DNA from: Candidatus Flemingiibacterium merdigallinarum
Lineage (GTDB): Bacteria; Bacillota; Clostridia; Oscillospirales; CAG-272
Assembly (NCBI GenBank): GCA_904386005.1
Contig: CAJFKR010000033.1
Coordinates: 1 to 32,548, forward strand
Length of the DNA stretch: 32,548 bases
Direction: 5' to 3'
The notes under the pieces were generated by a model. The model saw only the letters and a list, made by a program, of their open reading frames with translations, was not told the DNA's origin and ran no database searches. This document shows, one piece after another, positions 14,819-22,119 of this stretch. A program made the position numbers and the translations under genes. The stretch's first letter is position 1, and each line of letters starts with the position of its first letter.

Positions 14819-14838
14819 TGAGCAAGCCGTTAAAGCAA
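14810..14838 (-). promoter_or_regulatory. Likely promoter of the XRE regulator gene
   Basis: On the minus strand TTGCTT (14833-14838) and TATAAT (14810-14815), 17-bp spacer. The predicted transcript now runs through the whole MITE-like element before reaching the coding region. The rest of 14839-14973 shows no gene. Confidence 0.5.
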
Positions 14839-14973
14839 TAACGCGTTTTTAGAGAAAAACTCAACCCATGTTAGAGTCCGACCGCTATGTTCATCTAAAA
14901 AAGGATATGACCTCGACAAAGTAAGACCATATCCCTTGTTATTTCCTATTATTGTCACTTCTCCGCGCAGTCT

Positions 14974-15005
14974 CGAAAAAAGCCGCCTGAAAGCGGCTTT
15001 TTTCG
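14974..15005. terminator. Terminator of the rubrerythrin gene
   Basis: CGAAAAAAGCCGC (14974-14986) and GCGGCTTTTTTCG (14993-15005) form a perfect 13-bp stem with T/A runs on both strands, 70 bp past the rubrerythrin stop. Confidence 0.85.
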
Positions 15006-15074
15006 ACCACTGATGAGGTAGCGACTGACGGCTCGCAGAAACAAACCCTGACTATTGCCGCGGGTCGTACCCGC

Positions 15075-15608
15075 TTAGTAGTTTTCTTTTCTTACTTCGA
15101 AGTAGCTCTTCGGGTGCTTGCAGACCGGGCAGAGCTCGGGGGCTTTCATGCCGACGATGATGTGACCGCAGTTGCGGCACTCCCAGACGGTGACGCTCGA
15201 CTTCGCGAATACCTCGTTTGTCTCAATGTTTTTAATTAGCTTGCGGTAACGCTCCTCGTGCGACTTTTCAATCTTCGCTACGGCGCGGAATTGAGCCGCC
15301 AGTTCGGTGAAGCCCTCTTCCTCGGCGTCTTTAGCGAAACGGTCGTACATATCGGTCCATTCGTAGTTCTCGCCTGCCGCTGCCGACGCTAAATTCTCGG
15401 CAGTGTTGCCAAGCCCTCCGAGAGCCTTGAACCAGAGCTTCGCGTGCTCCTTCTCGTTGTTCGCGGTCTCCTCGAAGATCGCGGCTATCTGCTCGAAGCC
15501 CTCCTTCTTCGCGGTCGACGCGAAGTAGGTGTACTTTGAGCGCGCCTGAGTTTCACCGGCAAATGCCTCGCGCAGATTCTTTTCGGTTTTGCTTCCTTTG
15601 AGTTCCAT
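15075..15608 (-). CDS. rbr: Rubrerythrin, di-iron peroxidase with C-terminal rubredoxin domain
   Basis: Rubrerythrin reduces hydrogen peroxide to water in the anaerobe cytoplasm using electrons delivered to its rubredoxin domain. The 177-residue protein has the four-helix ferritin-like fold with the two E-x-x-H iron motifs (Glu52/His55 and Glu114/His117), the first-helix ligand Glu19 and an acidic EEE at 96-98. It ends in a rubredoxin-type [Fe(SCys)4] site at Cys144, 147, 160 and 163. Length and ligands are complete. AAAGGA lies upstream of the ATG. It is divergent from the ferredoxin unit and shares with it a Crp/Fnr-type palindrome (15667-15689). Confidence 0.97.
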   Translation of the reverse strand: MELKGSKTEKNLREAFAGETQARSKYTYFASTAKKEGFEQIAAIFEETANNEKEHAKLWFKALGGLGNTAENLASAAAGENYEWTDMYDRFAKDAEEEGFTELAAQFRAVAKIEKSHEERYRKLIKNIETNEVFAKSSVTVWECRNCGHIIVGMKAPELCPVCKHPKSYFEVRKENY

Positions 15609-15642
15609 AAATCATAATTCCTTTCTTGATTTATTTTTTTAT

Positions 15643-15712
15643 ATTATAACCTACTTTTCTTATTTTATTCCGTGACGTGATCACGGAATAAAAAGAAAGA
15701 CGGTGTTATAAT
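15643..15712. promoter_or_regulatory. Divergent promoters sharing one Crp/Fnr-type operator (rubrerythrin and ferredoxin unit)
   Basis: ATTCCGTGA (15667-15675), five bases, TCACGGAAT (15681-15689): a perfect 9-bp palindrome centred at 15678. TATAAT at 15707-15712 serves the plus strand and TATAAT at 15643-15648 the minus strand. Neither has a canonical -35, the hexamers there being CGGAAT and GGAATA from the operator arms. Predicted starts near 15719 and 15636 put the operator centre at about -41 and -42, the class-II activator position of Crp/Fnr proteins. Confidence 0.8.
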
Positions 15713-15785
15713 ATTTACAGTGATTGGGAGTTACGAGCGCTTGGCTCATCGTTTCTGCCAAAATCTTAATTCGGAGTGACTGTAA

Positions 15786-16001
15786 ATGGCAATCAAACGT
15801 AAGGCTTATGTCAATCGCGGCGAATGTGTTGCCTGCGGCTGCTGCGTCAAAGTCTGCCCGATGGGGGCGATACGCGTCGTTAGTGGGTTGTATGCCGATG
15901 TGGACGTGTATAAGTGCGTCGGCTGCAAAAAGTGCGCTGTCGAATGTCCCGCGTCGGTGATCGAAATCCGTGAGAATGAGAGTGGGGAGGCGTCCGCGTG
16001 A
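15786..16001 (+). CDS. 2[4Fe-4S] ferredoxin
   Basis: A 71-residue electron carrier with two clostridial-type clusters: Cys14, 17, 20, 24 (CVACGCCVKVCP) and Cys44, 47, 50, 54 (CVGCKKCAVECP). Each has the C-x2-C-x2-C-x3-CP spacing of a [4Fe-4S] site. One extra Cys (19) lies inside the first motif. The ATG is preceded by CGGAG. The last four bases overlap the GTG start of the next gene, a sign of tight coupling, so it probably passes electrons to or from that membrane Fe-S protein. Confidence 0.95.
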   Translation: MAIKRKAYVNRGECVACGCCVKVCPMGAIRVVSGLYADVDVYKCVGCKKCAVECPASVIEIRENESGEASA

Positions 16002-16606
16002 ATAATAAGAACAAAACTAAGAAATGGTACGATTACCTTTGGATATTCTCTACGGTATATCTCATCCTCGGATTTGTGAATATCCTGTTCGCGTGGCTCG
16101 GACTCCTCTGTTTCTTCATTCCGCTGCTCATCTCAATATTCGGCGGGTCAAAGGCTTACTGTAACCGCTACTGCGGACGTGGTCAGCTCTTCTCGCTGCT
16201 CGGAGGCCGCTTCGGACTCTCGCGGAAAAAGGATATCCCGCGCTGGATGCGCTCGAAGCCCTTCAGATACGGCTTCCTCGTGTTCTTCTTTGTAATGTTT
16301 TTCCAGATGCTTTTTGTCACCGGACTCGTTTTCGCCGGCACTCGTGAGCTCTCCGAGGTCGTTACACTCCTCTGGACAATCAAACTGCCATGGCATTGGG
16401 CTTATCACGGTACGCTTTTCTCTGCCGGAGTCGCGCAGTTCGCGTTCGGATTCTACAGCGTCATGCTTACATCGACCGTGCTCGGTCTGCTGACAATGGC
16501 TCTGTTCAAGCCGCGCTCATGGTGCGTGTACTGCCCGATGGGAACTATGACGCAGCTCGTCTGCAAAGCCAAGGCGAAAACGTCCTCATCAGAAAAAACA
16601 AAATAA
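15998..16606 (+). CDS. Membrane protein with NapH/NosR-like 4Fe-4S cysteine motifs
   Basis: A 202-residue integral membrane protein starting at a GTG that overlaps the ferredoxin stop. Hydrophobic segments lie at ~13-48 (one long or two short helices), ~91-113 and ~143-170. A cytoplasmic-type cysteine pair C-x3-C (Cys55, Cys59 in YCNRYCGRGQLF) and a C-x2-CP pair (Cys176, Cys179 in WCVYCPMG) sit next to membrane segments, as in the NapH/NosR/RdxA group of polyferredoxin-like proteins, though with fewer cysteines. It is likely a quinone- or membrane-linked electron relay partnered with the ferredoxin. The acceptor is unknown; thioredoxin and rubrerythrin are co-regulated candidates. Confidence 0.75.
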   Translation: MNNKNKTKKWYDYLWIFSTVYLILGFVNILFAWLGLLCFFIPLLISIFGGSKAYCNRYCGRGQLFSLLGGRFGLSRKKDIPRWMRSKPFRYGFLVFFFVMFFQMLFVTGLVFAGTRELSEVVTLLWTIKLPWHWAYHGTLFSAGVAQFAFGFYSVMLTSTVLGLLTMALFKPRSWCVYCPMGTMTQLVCKAKAKTSSSEKTK

Positions 16607-16613
16607 TAATGAT

Positions 16614-16658
16614 ATTCGTGACACAGTCACGGAAATCCTAACCGCTCCGGTGTATAAT
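16614..16658 (+). promoter_or_regulatory. Thioredoxin promoter with Crp/Fnr-type operator
   Basis: CGTGA (16617-16621), five bases, TCACG (16627-16631), centre 16624, then TATAAT at 16653-16658. The distance from operator centre to -10 is 29 bp, exactly as in the ferredoxin promoter, and again the -35 region (CGGAAA) is not canonical. Confidence 0.8.
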
Positions 16659-16724
16659 ATAATTACAACGATACAGAATATAATATATCGAATATAAGCT
16701 TCAATACAGAAAGGAAATAATAAA

Positions 16725-17048
16725 ATGTCAGTTATCAGCTTAACCAAGAACAGCTTCAATACCGAGGTAATGAATTCCGACAAGCCGGTGTTAATCGACT
16801 TCTTCGCGACCTGGTGCGGTCCCTGCCGTATGCTCTCGCCGATAATCGACGAGATTTCAGAGGAGAACGCGGATATCAAGGTCTGCAAGGTCAATGTCGA
16901 CGAGGAGCCCGAGCTTCGGCAGGCGTTCGGAGTCGCCAGCATACCGACCGTCGCCGTTATGAAATCGGGCAAGCTCGTAACGAAGTCGGTCGGCTTCAGA
17001 CCTAAGGACGACCTTCTCGCTATGGTCAAGGACGCGGCACTCAAATAA
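16725..17048 (+). CDS. trxA: Thioredoxin
   Basis: A 107-residue thioredoxin with the active site WCGPC (Cys31, Cys34), the preceding DFFAT strand, the cis-proline IPTVAVMKSG segment and a full C-terminal helix. It reduces protein disulfides and peroxidases in the cytoplasm. AAAGGA precedes the ATG. It has its own promoter and a strong terminator, so it is a single-gene unit, but shares the operator type of the neighbouring rubrerythrin and ferredoxin promoters. No thioredoxin reductase is adjacent. Confidence 0.97.
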   Translation: MSVISLTKNSFNTEVMNSDKPVLIDFFATWCGPCRMLSPIIDEISEENADIKVCKVNVDEEPELRQAFGVASIPTVAVMKSGKLVTKSVGFRPKDDLLAMVKDAALK

Positions 17049-17063
17049 AAATATATTTACCTG

Positions 17064-17095
17064 ACCGCACCATATTTATTTGGTGCGGTTTTTTT
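17064..17095 (+). terminator. Terminator of the thioredoxin gene
   Basis: ACCGCACCA (17064-17072) and TGGTGCGGT (17081-17089), perfect 9-bp stem, 8-nt loop, then a run of Ts to 17095. Confidence 0.93.
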
Positions 17096-17115
17096 GCTAC
17101 GCGGCTGGATTTAAG

Positions 17116-17799
17116 CTACATCGCGAGTCGGCGCAGACGCGCGCGGTCGAGTATGTATACCCCGTCGCGGCGGCGCTCGGCTATGCCCTCCGACGCGAAA
17201 TATTTTAGCATCCGCGAGACCACCTCGCGCGCCGAGCCCATGTATTTTGCGATCTGTTCGTTGTTCAGACGCACAACGTCGCTTCGATTCTTTGCCGTCT
17301 CGTCGAGCAGAAATATCGCCAGACGCTTGTCAAAGCTCATGAATAATATCTGCTGCATGACCCACATTACATCCGAAAAACGCTCGACTGCCGCTTCCAA
17401 AAAGAAATTCTTGACCCGCAGATCCCGCTCGGACAGCTCTGACATGACCCCGCCGTTCAGTATCAGACAATCGCTGTCCTCCTCGGCGTCGACCATGACG
17501 TCAAAGGTTATCGACTGTATCACACACGAAGCGGACAATGTGCAGAAATCACCGGCATTCAGCCGGTAGAGCGTTATCTCCCGCCCCTCCTCGGACAGCA
17601 TATATACGCGCAGGCAACCGCTTTCTACGAATATCATTCCGGTGCATTCGCCGTTGCCGCCGTGGACGTTCTCGCCTTTTTTGTAGCTCCGGTTCACAAC
17701 GGCACGCAGTATTAGCTCCTTGTCGTCGTCCGGCAGCTCATTCCAGAAGGGGAATAGCTCCCGGAAATACTGCCCGCTTTTTTCTATGTCATTTGTCAT
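17116..17799 (-). CDS. Crp/Fnr-family transcriptional activator
   Basis: A 227-residue protein. Residues ~25-125 form the cyclic-nucleotide-binding-like beta-barrel (FVESGCLRVYMLSEEGREITLYRLNAGDF) and ~177-225 a winged helix. The recognition helix GSAREVVSRMLKYF has Arg191, Glu192 and Arg196 at the spacing of E. coli Crp Arg180, Glu181 and Arg185, the residues that read GTGA. This fits the CGTGA-N5-TCACG sites upstream of its three neighbours. Cysteines at 52, 62, 86, 92 and 111 are not in the Fnr N-terminal pattern, but some could sense redox state. No conserved cAMP-contact pattern was recognised. The ATG follows AAGGGG. It probably activates the redox genes; ligand and signal are unknown. 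Confidence 0.87.
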   Translation of the reverse strand: MTNDIEKSGQYFRELFPFWNELPDDDKELILRAVVNRSYKKGENVHGGNGECTGMIFVESGCLRVYMLSEEGREITLYRLNAGDFCTLSASCVIQSITFDVMVDAEEDSDCLILNGGVMSELSERDLRVKNFFLEAAVERFSDVMWVMQQILFMSFDKRLAIFLLDETAKNRSDVVRLNNEQIAKYMGSAREVVSRMLKYFASEGIAERRRDGVYILDRARLRRLAM

Positions 17800-17889
17800 C
17801 TGTCAACACCCCTTCAAGACCAGCTCACCGCGCCGTAAAATCCGAAGCGGCTCAATATAATTGTGACGACATATCATTTCATTATATAT

Positions 17890-17918
17890 AGTATATCATA
17901 AAAATTATTATTTATCAA
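17890..17918 (-). promoter_or_regulatory. Promoter of the Crp/Fnr gene
   Basis: On the minus strand TTGATA (17913-17918) and TATACT (17890-17895), 17-bp spacer. A weak half-match to the operator (GTGA-N5-TATC, 17863-17875) lies just downstream of the predicted start. Confidence 0.6.
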
Positions 17919-18120
17919 TAGCGATTGAGTGAATTTATTTTGTTTCGGATGGCTCGGCAAATGTGCATAGAATGTTAATAAATTGAGAGAAAACTAAAGC
18001 TGATAAAAATAGTTGTTTATATAAACTAACAGTGTGGATTTAGGGAATTGTATTTTTGTTCGAGACGGCATGGACATATGTATACATTGTTAAATATCTG
18101 AAAAAAAACGCTTAGTTAGC
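17919..18120. other. AT-rich intergenic spacer without a gene
   Basis: The stretch between the crp promoter and the ABC operon promoter is clearly more AT-rich than the surrounding genes. I see no gene in it. It holds a perfect palindrome GTTTATATAAAC (18015-18026). Confidence 0.5.
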
Positions 18121-18149
18121 TTGCAAATGATTTTATTTTGAAGTATAAT
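18121..18149 (+). promoter_or_regulatory. Promoter of the ABC exporter operon
   Basis: TTGCAA (18121-18126) and TATAAT (18144-18149), 17-bp spacer, about 56 bp before the first ATG. Confidence 0.7.
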
Positions 18150-18205
18150 ACTTTACGTCCTAATTATTTTTGAGGGTTACATTTTTAAGAAAGGAAGTTG
18201 ATTCA

Positions 18206-19951
18206 ATGTTAAAACGCCTTATGGCGAGCGTCAGAGAATTCAAACGCCCGACCATACTTACATTGATTTTTATTGTCGGCGAAGCGGTAATCGAAGTGTT
18301 CATTCCATTCATTACAGCCGAACTGGTGAATGAAATCAAGGCGGGAGTCGATATGAACGAGATCATTAAGCTCGGCGTCCTGCTTGTGATTTTAGCGATG
18401 GTGTCACTGACTTGCGGCGGAATTGCCGCCTTTACCTGCGCGAAAGCCTCCTCCGGATTCGCGCGCAACCTGCGAAGCGATATTTTCAGCAAGGTTCAGA
18501 CCTTCTCGTTTGAAAATATTGATAAATTTTCGTCGTCGTCGCTGGTCACTCGTATGACGACTGACATTTCAAACGTGCAGCTCGCGTATATGATGATAAT
18601 CCGTACCGCGATTCGCAGCCCGCTCATGTTTATATTCTCGATAACTATGGCGTATATAATGGGCGGCGCGCTTGCTACGACCTTTGTCGTTGTAGTGCCG
18701 ATACTTATCGTTGGACTTTTCTTAGTCAGCCGCAAGGCTATGCCGGCGTTCAGAAGCGTGTTCCGCAAATATGACCGGCTCAATGAGTCGATAGAGGAAA
18801 ACGTGCGCGGTATGAGAGTCGTCAAAGGCTTTGCCCGCGAGGACTACGAAAAGAACAAGTTCGGCTCCGCGGCCGAAAATATCAGACGCGATTTCACCCG
18901 CGCGGAGCGGATCGTAGCTTTGAACTCACCGCTCATGCAGTTCTGCGTTTACTTCAATATGGCGTTCGTGCTCCTTGTCGGTTCACGAATGATCATTACA
19001 AGCGGCGGCACTGTCATAGATGTCGGACAGATTTCGGCAATGCTCACCTACGGAATGCAGATTCTGATGTCGCTTATGATGCTGTCGATGATTTACGTCA
19101 TACTCACAATGTCGTCCGAGTCGATAAAGCGTATCTGCGAGGTGCTCGAGGAGACTCCGAAGCTCGAAATGCCGAGCGAGCCGGTGACCGAGGTCAAGGA
19201 CGGTTCGGTGGATTTCGAGAACGTCAGCTTCAAATACTCCGAAAAAGCCGAAAAATACGCGCTTTCGAATATCAACCTGCACATCAAATCGGGCATGACG
19301 GTCGGCATACTCGGCGACACCGGTTCGAGTAAATCTACGCTCGTACAGCTCATTCCGCGACTGTACGACACGACCGAAGGCTCGGTCAAGGTCGGAGGCC
19401 GCGATGTGCGCGAGTACGACATAAAGACACTGCGCGATTCGGTCGCGATGGTGCTGCAAAAGAATCTTTTGTTCTCGGGCACGATAAACGAGAATCTACG
19501 CTGGGGCGACGCCGACGCGACCGAGGATGAAATCAAGGAAGCCTGCCGTCTCGCGCAGGCCGACGAATTCGTCATGTCGTTCCCCGACGGCTACGAGACC
19601 AAAATCGAGCAGGGCGGAACGAACGTCTCGGGTGGTCAGAAGCAGCGTCTATGTATCGCGCGCGCGCTCTTAAAAAAGCCGAAGATACTTATCCTCGACG
19701 ACTCGACGAGCGCGGTCGACACCAAGACCGATATGCTGATAAGAACCGGCTTCAAGACATATATCCCCGAGACGACAAAGATCATAATCGCGCAGCGCGT
19801 CGCGTCGGTGCAGGACGCGGATCTTATTCTGATTATGCACAACGGCTGCATTATGGCGATGGGCAAGCACGACGAGCTGCTTGAAAGCAGCGAGGTTTAT
19901 CGCGAAATTTACACTCAGCAGACTATGGGAGGAGGAGAGAAGGATGAGTAA
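18206..19951 (+). CDS. ABC exporter half-transporter with degenerate nucleotide-binding site
   Basis: First subunit (581 residues) of a heterodimeric type IV ABC exporter in the cytoplasmic membrane. An N-terminal membrane domain (residues ~15-305, about six helices) is followed by an ATPase domain. Walker A is GDTGSSKS (370-377), with Ser in place of the usual Gly before Lys. The signature is VSGGQKQ (474-480). After Walker B the catalytic Glu is Asp499 (LILDDSTSAVD) and the H-loop His is Gln530 (IIIAQRVAS). These changes mark the non-hydrolysing site of asymmetric exporters. The ATG at 18206 has AAAGGA upstream. The stop overlaps the start of the partner gene by 8 bp. Substrate unknown: multidrug, peptide or lipid. 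Confidence 0.93.
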   Translation: MLKRLMASVREFKRPTILTLIFIVGEAVIEVFIPFITAELVNEIKAGVDMNEIIKLGVLLVILAMVSLTCGGIAAFTCAKASSGFARNLRSDIFSKVQTFSFENIDKFSSSSLVTRMTTDISNVQLAYMMIIRTAIRSPLMFIFSITMAYIMGGALATTFVVVVPILIVGLFLVSRKAMPAFRSVFRKYDRLNESIEENVRGMRVVKGFAREDYEKNKFGSAAENIRRDFTRAERIVALNSPLMQFCVYFNMAFVLLVGSRMIITSGGTVIDVGQISAMLTYGMQILMSLMMLSMIYVILTMSSESIKRICEVLEETPKLEMPSEPVTEVKDGSVDFENVSFKYSEKAEKYALSNINLHIKSGMTVGILGDTGSSKSTLVQLIPRLYDTTEGSVKVGGRDVREYDIKTLRDSVAMVLQKNLLFSGTINENLRWGDADATEDEIKEACRLAQADEFVMSFPDGYETKIEQGGTNVSGGQKQRLCIARALLKKPKILILDDSTSAVDTKTDMLIRTGFKTYIPETTKIIIAQRVASVQDADLILIMHNGCIMAMGKHDELLESSEVYREIYTQQTMGGGEKDE

Positions 19952-21857
19952 TAAAGAAATGCCGCCTAAGGCGAAAAAGCTGGACGGAGCGACGTTCAAG
20001 CGAATCTTGAAGCTGCTTTTCTCATCTTATCCGAAGCTTGTGCCGCTCACCATCTTCTGCATACTTTTCTCCGCGGCGGTTTCCTCGATTCCGGCTATCT
20101 TCATTCAGAAGGTCATCGAGGTCATAGAAAAATGGTATCAGTCGCGCGATCTTGATTCGGCGATGACCGAGGTTATACCGTTAATTATCATCCTGGTTGT
20201 GCTGTATATCTTCTCAATCGCGGCGATTGCGGCGTATACACAGTTGATGGCGTATATCACGCAGGGCTTTCTCTGCAAGCTCCGCCGGCAGATGTTCGAC
20301 GGAATGCAGAACCTGCCGATAAGCTATTTTGACACGCACAAGCACGGCGATATCATGAGCTACTACACAAATGATATCGACACACTGCGCCAGCTCGTTT
20401 CGCAGACACTGCCCGCGCTGGTGCAGTCGACGGCGATAATCCTCTGCGTACTCGGAATCATGCTCTGGTACAGCTTCTTAATGACGCTGCTTGTCGTTGC
20501 AGGCGTCATCGTTATGGTGCTTGTATCGAGAAAGATCGGCGGCGGCTCGGCGAAGTACTTCATCCGTCAGCAGCAGTCGCTCGGTCGCGCCGAGGGCTTC
20601 ATCCAGGAGATGATGAACGGACAGAAGGTAATCAAGGTGTTCTGCCATGAGGAGCAGAGCAAGGACGACTTCGAAAAGATCAACAACGCGCTGTATGAGG
20701 ACAGCCGCCGCGCGAACGCTTACGCGAATATGCTCGGACCGATAATCATGAACATCGGCAACCTGCTTTATGTAATCATAGCCACGGTCGGCGGACTCTT
20801 CCTGCTTGCGAACGTGCCCAACCCGTCGATTTCGGGCATGGCGTTCAGCATAAGCATTATCGTGCCCTTCCTGAACATGACCAAGCAGTTCACCGGTAAC
20901 GTGAACCAGCTGTCGCAGCAGATCAACTCTACTGTAATGGGTATGGCGGGAGCGCAGCGTATCTTCGCGCTGATGGATGAGAAGCCCGAGACTGACGACG
21001 GCTATGTCACACTTGTCAACGCCGAAATCGACGACAAGGGCAACATCACTGAGGTCGACCACCACACCGGAAAATGGGCGTGGAAGCATCCTCATGGAGA
21101 CGGTACGCTCACATACACCGAGCTGCGCGGCGACGTGCGTCTGACTAACGTGGACTTCGAATATGAGCCGGGCAAGCCGGTGCTGCACGACATCACGGTC
21201 TATGCCGAGCCGGGTCAAAAAGTGGCGTTCGTCGGAGCGACCGGAGCCGGAAAGACGACGATTACGAACCTGATCAACCGCTATTACGACATCGCGGACG
21301 GCAAGATACGTTACGACGGCATCAATGTCAACAAGATAAAGAAAGCCGACCTGCGCCGCTCGCTCGGAATTGTCTTGCAGGACACGAACCTGTTCACCGG
21401 GACGGTTATGGAAAACATCCGCTACGGCAACCTCGAAGCTACCGATGAGCAGTGCATCGCGGCGGCAAAGCTCGCCGGTGCGCATGACTTCATCACGCGT
21501 CTGCCCGAGGGCTATAAGACCGAGCTTACGAACAACGGCTCGAACCTGTCGCAGGGTCAGCGTCAGCTGATCGCGATCGCGCGCGCCGCGGTCGCCGATC
21601 CGCCGGTCATGATCCTCGACGAGGCTACGTCGTCGATCGACACGCACACCGAGGCAATAGTCCAGCGCGGCATGGATAAGCTGATGGAGGGCAGAACGGT
21701 ATTCGTCATCGCCCATCGTCTGTCTACGGTCATGAACTCGGATGTGATCATGGTGCTTGACCATGGACGCATAATCGAGCGCGGCAACCACGAAAAGCTG
21801 ATCGCCGAAAAGGGCACTTATTATCAGCTCTACACCGGCGCGTTCGAGCTTGAATAA
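19944..21857 (+). CDS. ABC exporter half-transporter with canonical ATPase site
   Basis: Second subunit (637 residues). Six membrane helices occupy ~30-330. Walker A GATGAGKT is at 431-438, signature LSQGQRQ follows NGSN near 535, Walker B is VMILDEATSSID with catalytic Glu560, and the H-loop is His591 (VIAHRLST). The residues missing from the partner are thus present here, giving one consensus and one degenerate site per heterodimer. A ~45-residue linker with WAWKHPHGDGTLTYTEL (~378-395) precedes the ATPase domain, an insertion seen in many clostridial members of this family. The ATG at 19944 follows GGAGGAG and overlaps the end of the first gene. A strong terminator follows. Confidence 0.94.
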   Translation: MSNKEMPPKAKKLDGATFKRILKLLFSSYPKLVPLTIFCILFSAAVSSIPAIFIQKVIEVIEKWYQSRDLDSAMTEVIPLIIILVVLYIFSIAAIAAYTQLMAYITQGFLCKLRRQMFDGMQNLPISYFDTHKHGDIMSYYTNDIDTLRQLVSQTLPALVQSTAIILCVLGIMLWYSFLMTLLVVAGVIVMVLVSRKIGGGSAKYFIRQQQSLGRAEGFIQEMMNGQKVIKVFCHEEQSKDDFEKINNALYEDSRRANAYANMLGPIIMNIGNLLYVIIATVGGLFLLANVPNPSISGMAFSISIIVPFLNMTKQFTGNVNQLSQQINSTVMGMAGAQRIFALMDEKPETDDGYVTLVNAEIDDKGNITEVDHHTGKWAWKHPHGDGTLTYTELRGDVRLTNVDFEYEPGKPVLHDITVYAEPGQKVAFVGATGAGKTTITNLINRYYDIADGKIRYDGINVNKIKKADLRRSLGIVLQDTNLFTGTVMENIRYGNLEATDEQCIAAAKLAGAHDFITRLPEGYKTELTNNGSNLSQGQRQLIAIARAAVADPPVMILDEATSSIDTHTEAIVQRGMDKLMEGRTVFVIAHRLSTVMNSDVIMVLDHGRIIERGNHEKLIAEKGTYYQLYTGAFELE

Positions 21858-21875
21858 GCTGATTAAAAAAGAAAT

Positions 21876-21903
21876 CGCCCCATATGGGGCGGTTTTTTTT
21901 TTT
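21876..21903 (+). terminator. Terminator of the ABC exporter operon
   Basis: CGCCCC-ATAT-GGGGCG (21876-21891) followed by eleven Ts (21893-21903). Confidence 0.95.
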
Positions 21904-22119
21904 GTGGGTTTGTGAGGTGACGATATTCAGAAAGGTCAGGCGTGAGAAGCAGCCGCGGTATTATTCTGCTCGCGGTGATGGGGTTTCGGATTGTTCGTCG
22001 CGGGAGAATAAACGGGAGCCGCGGTTTACATGGCTTTACAGCACGTTAGTCTACCGGAAACTAATGCCGCTTTGTCTCAAAAGCCGCTGCCGTTGGCATA
22101 TGGCTATAATGCACCGCGC
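21904..22119. other. Intergenic region without recognised gene
   Basis: Between two convergent genes. Short open frames here lack ribosome-binding sites and family features. A CCGCGCT/AGCGCGG hairpin at about 22114-22136 spans the stop codon of the next gene and may act at the 3' end of its message, but it has no U-run. Confidence 0.4.

Noticed and set aside
14903-14934. GGATATG/CATATCC hairpin followed by six Ts on the minus strand
   Set aside because: The stem is only 7 bp with an 18-nt loop, and a much stronger terminator for the same gene lies at 14974-15005. It could at most be a backup.
17116-17799. Oxygen-sensing Fnr with an N-terminal iron-sulphur cluster
   Set aside because: The first cysteine is at residue 52 and there is no clustered N-terminal Cys set, so a true Fnr assignment is not supported.
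17863-17875. GTGA-N5-TATC as an autoregulatory operator of the Crp/Fnr gene
   Set aside because: Only one half-site is intact and it lies downstream of the predicted start, unlike the three good sites.
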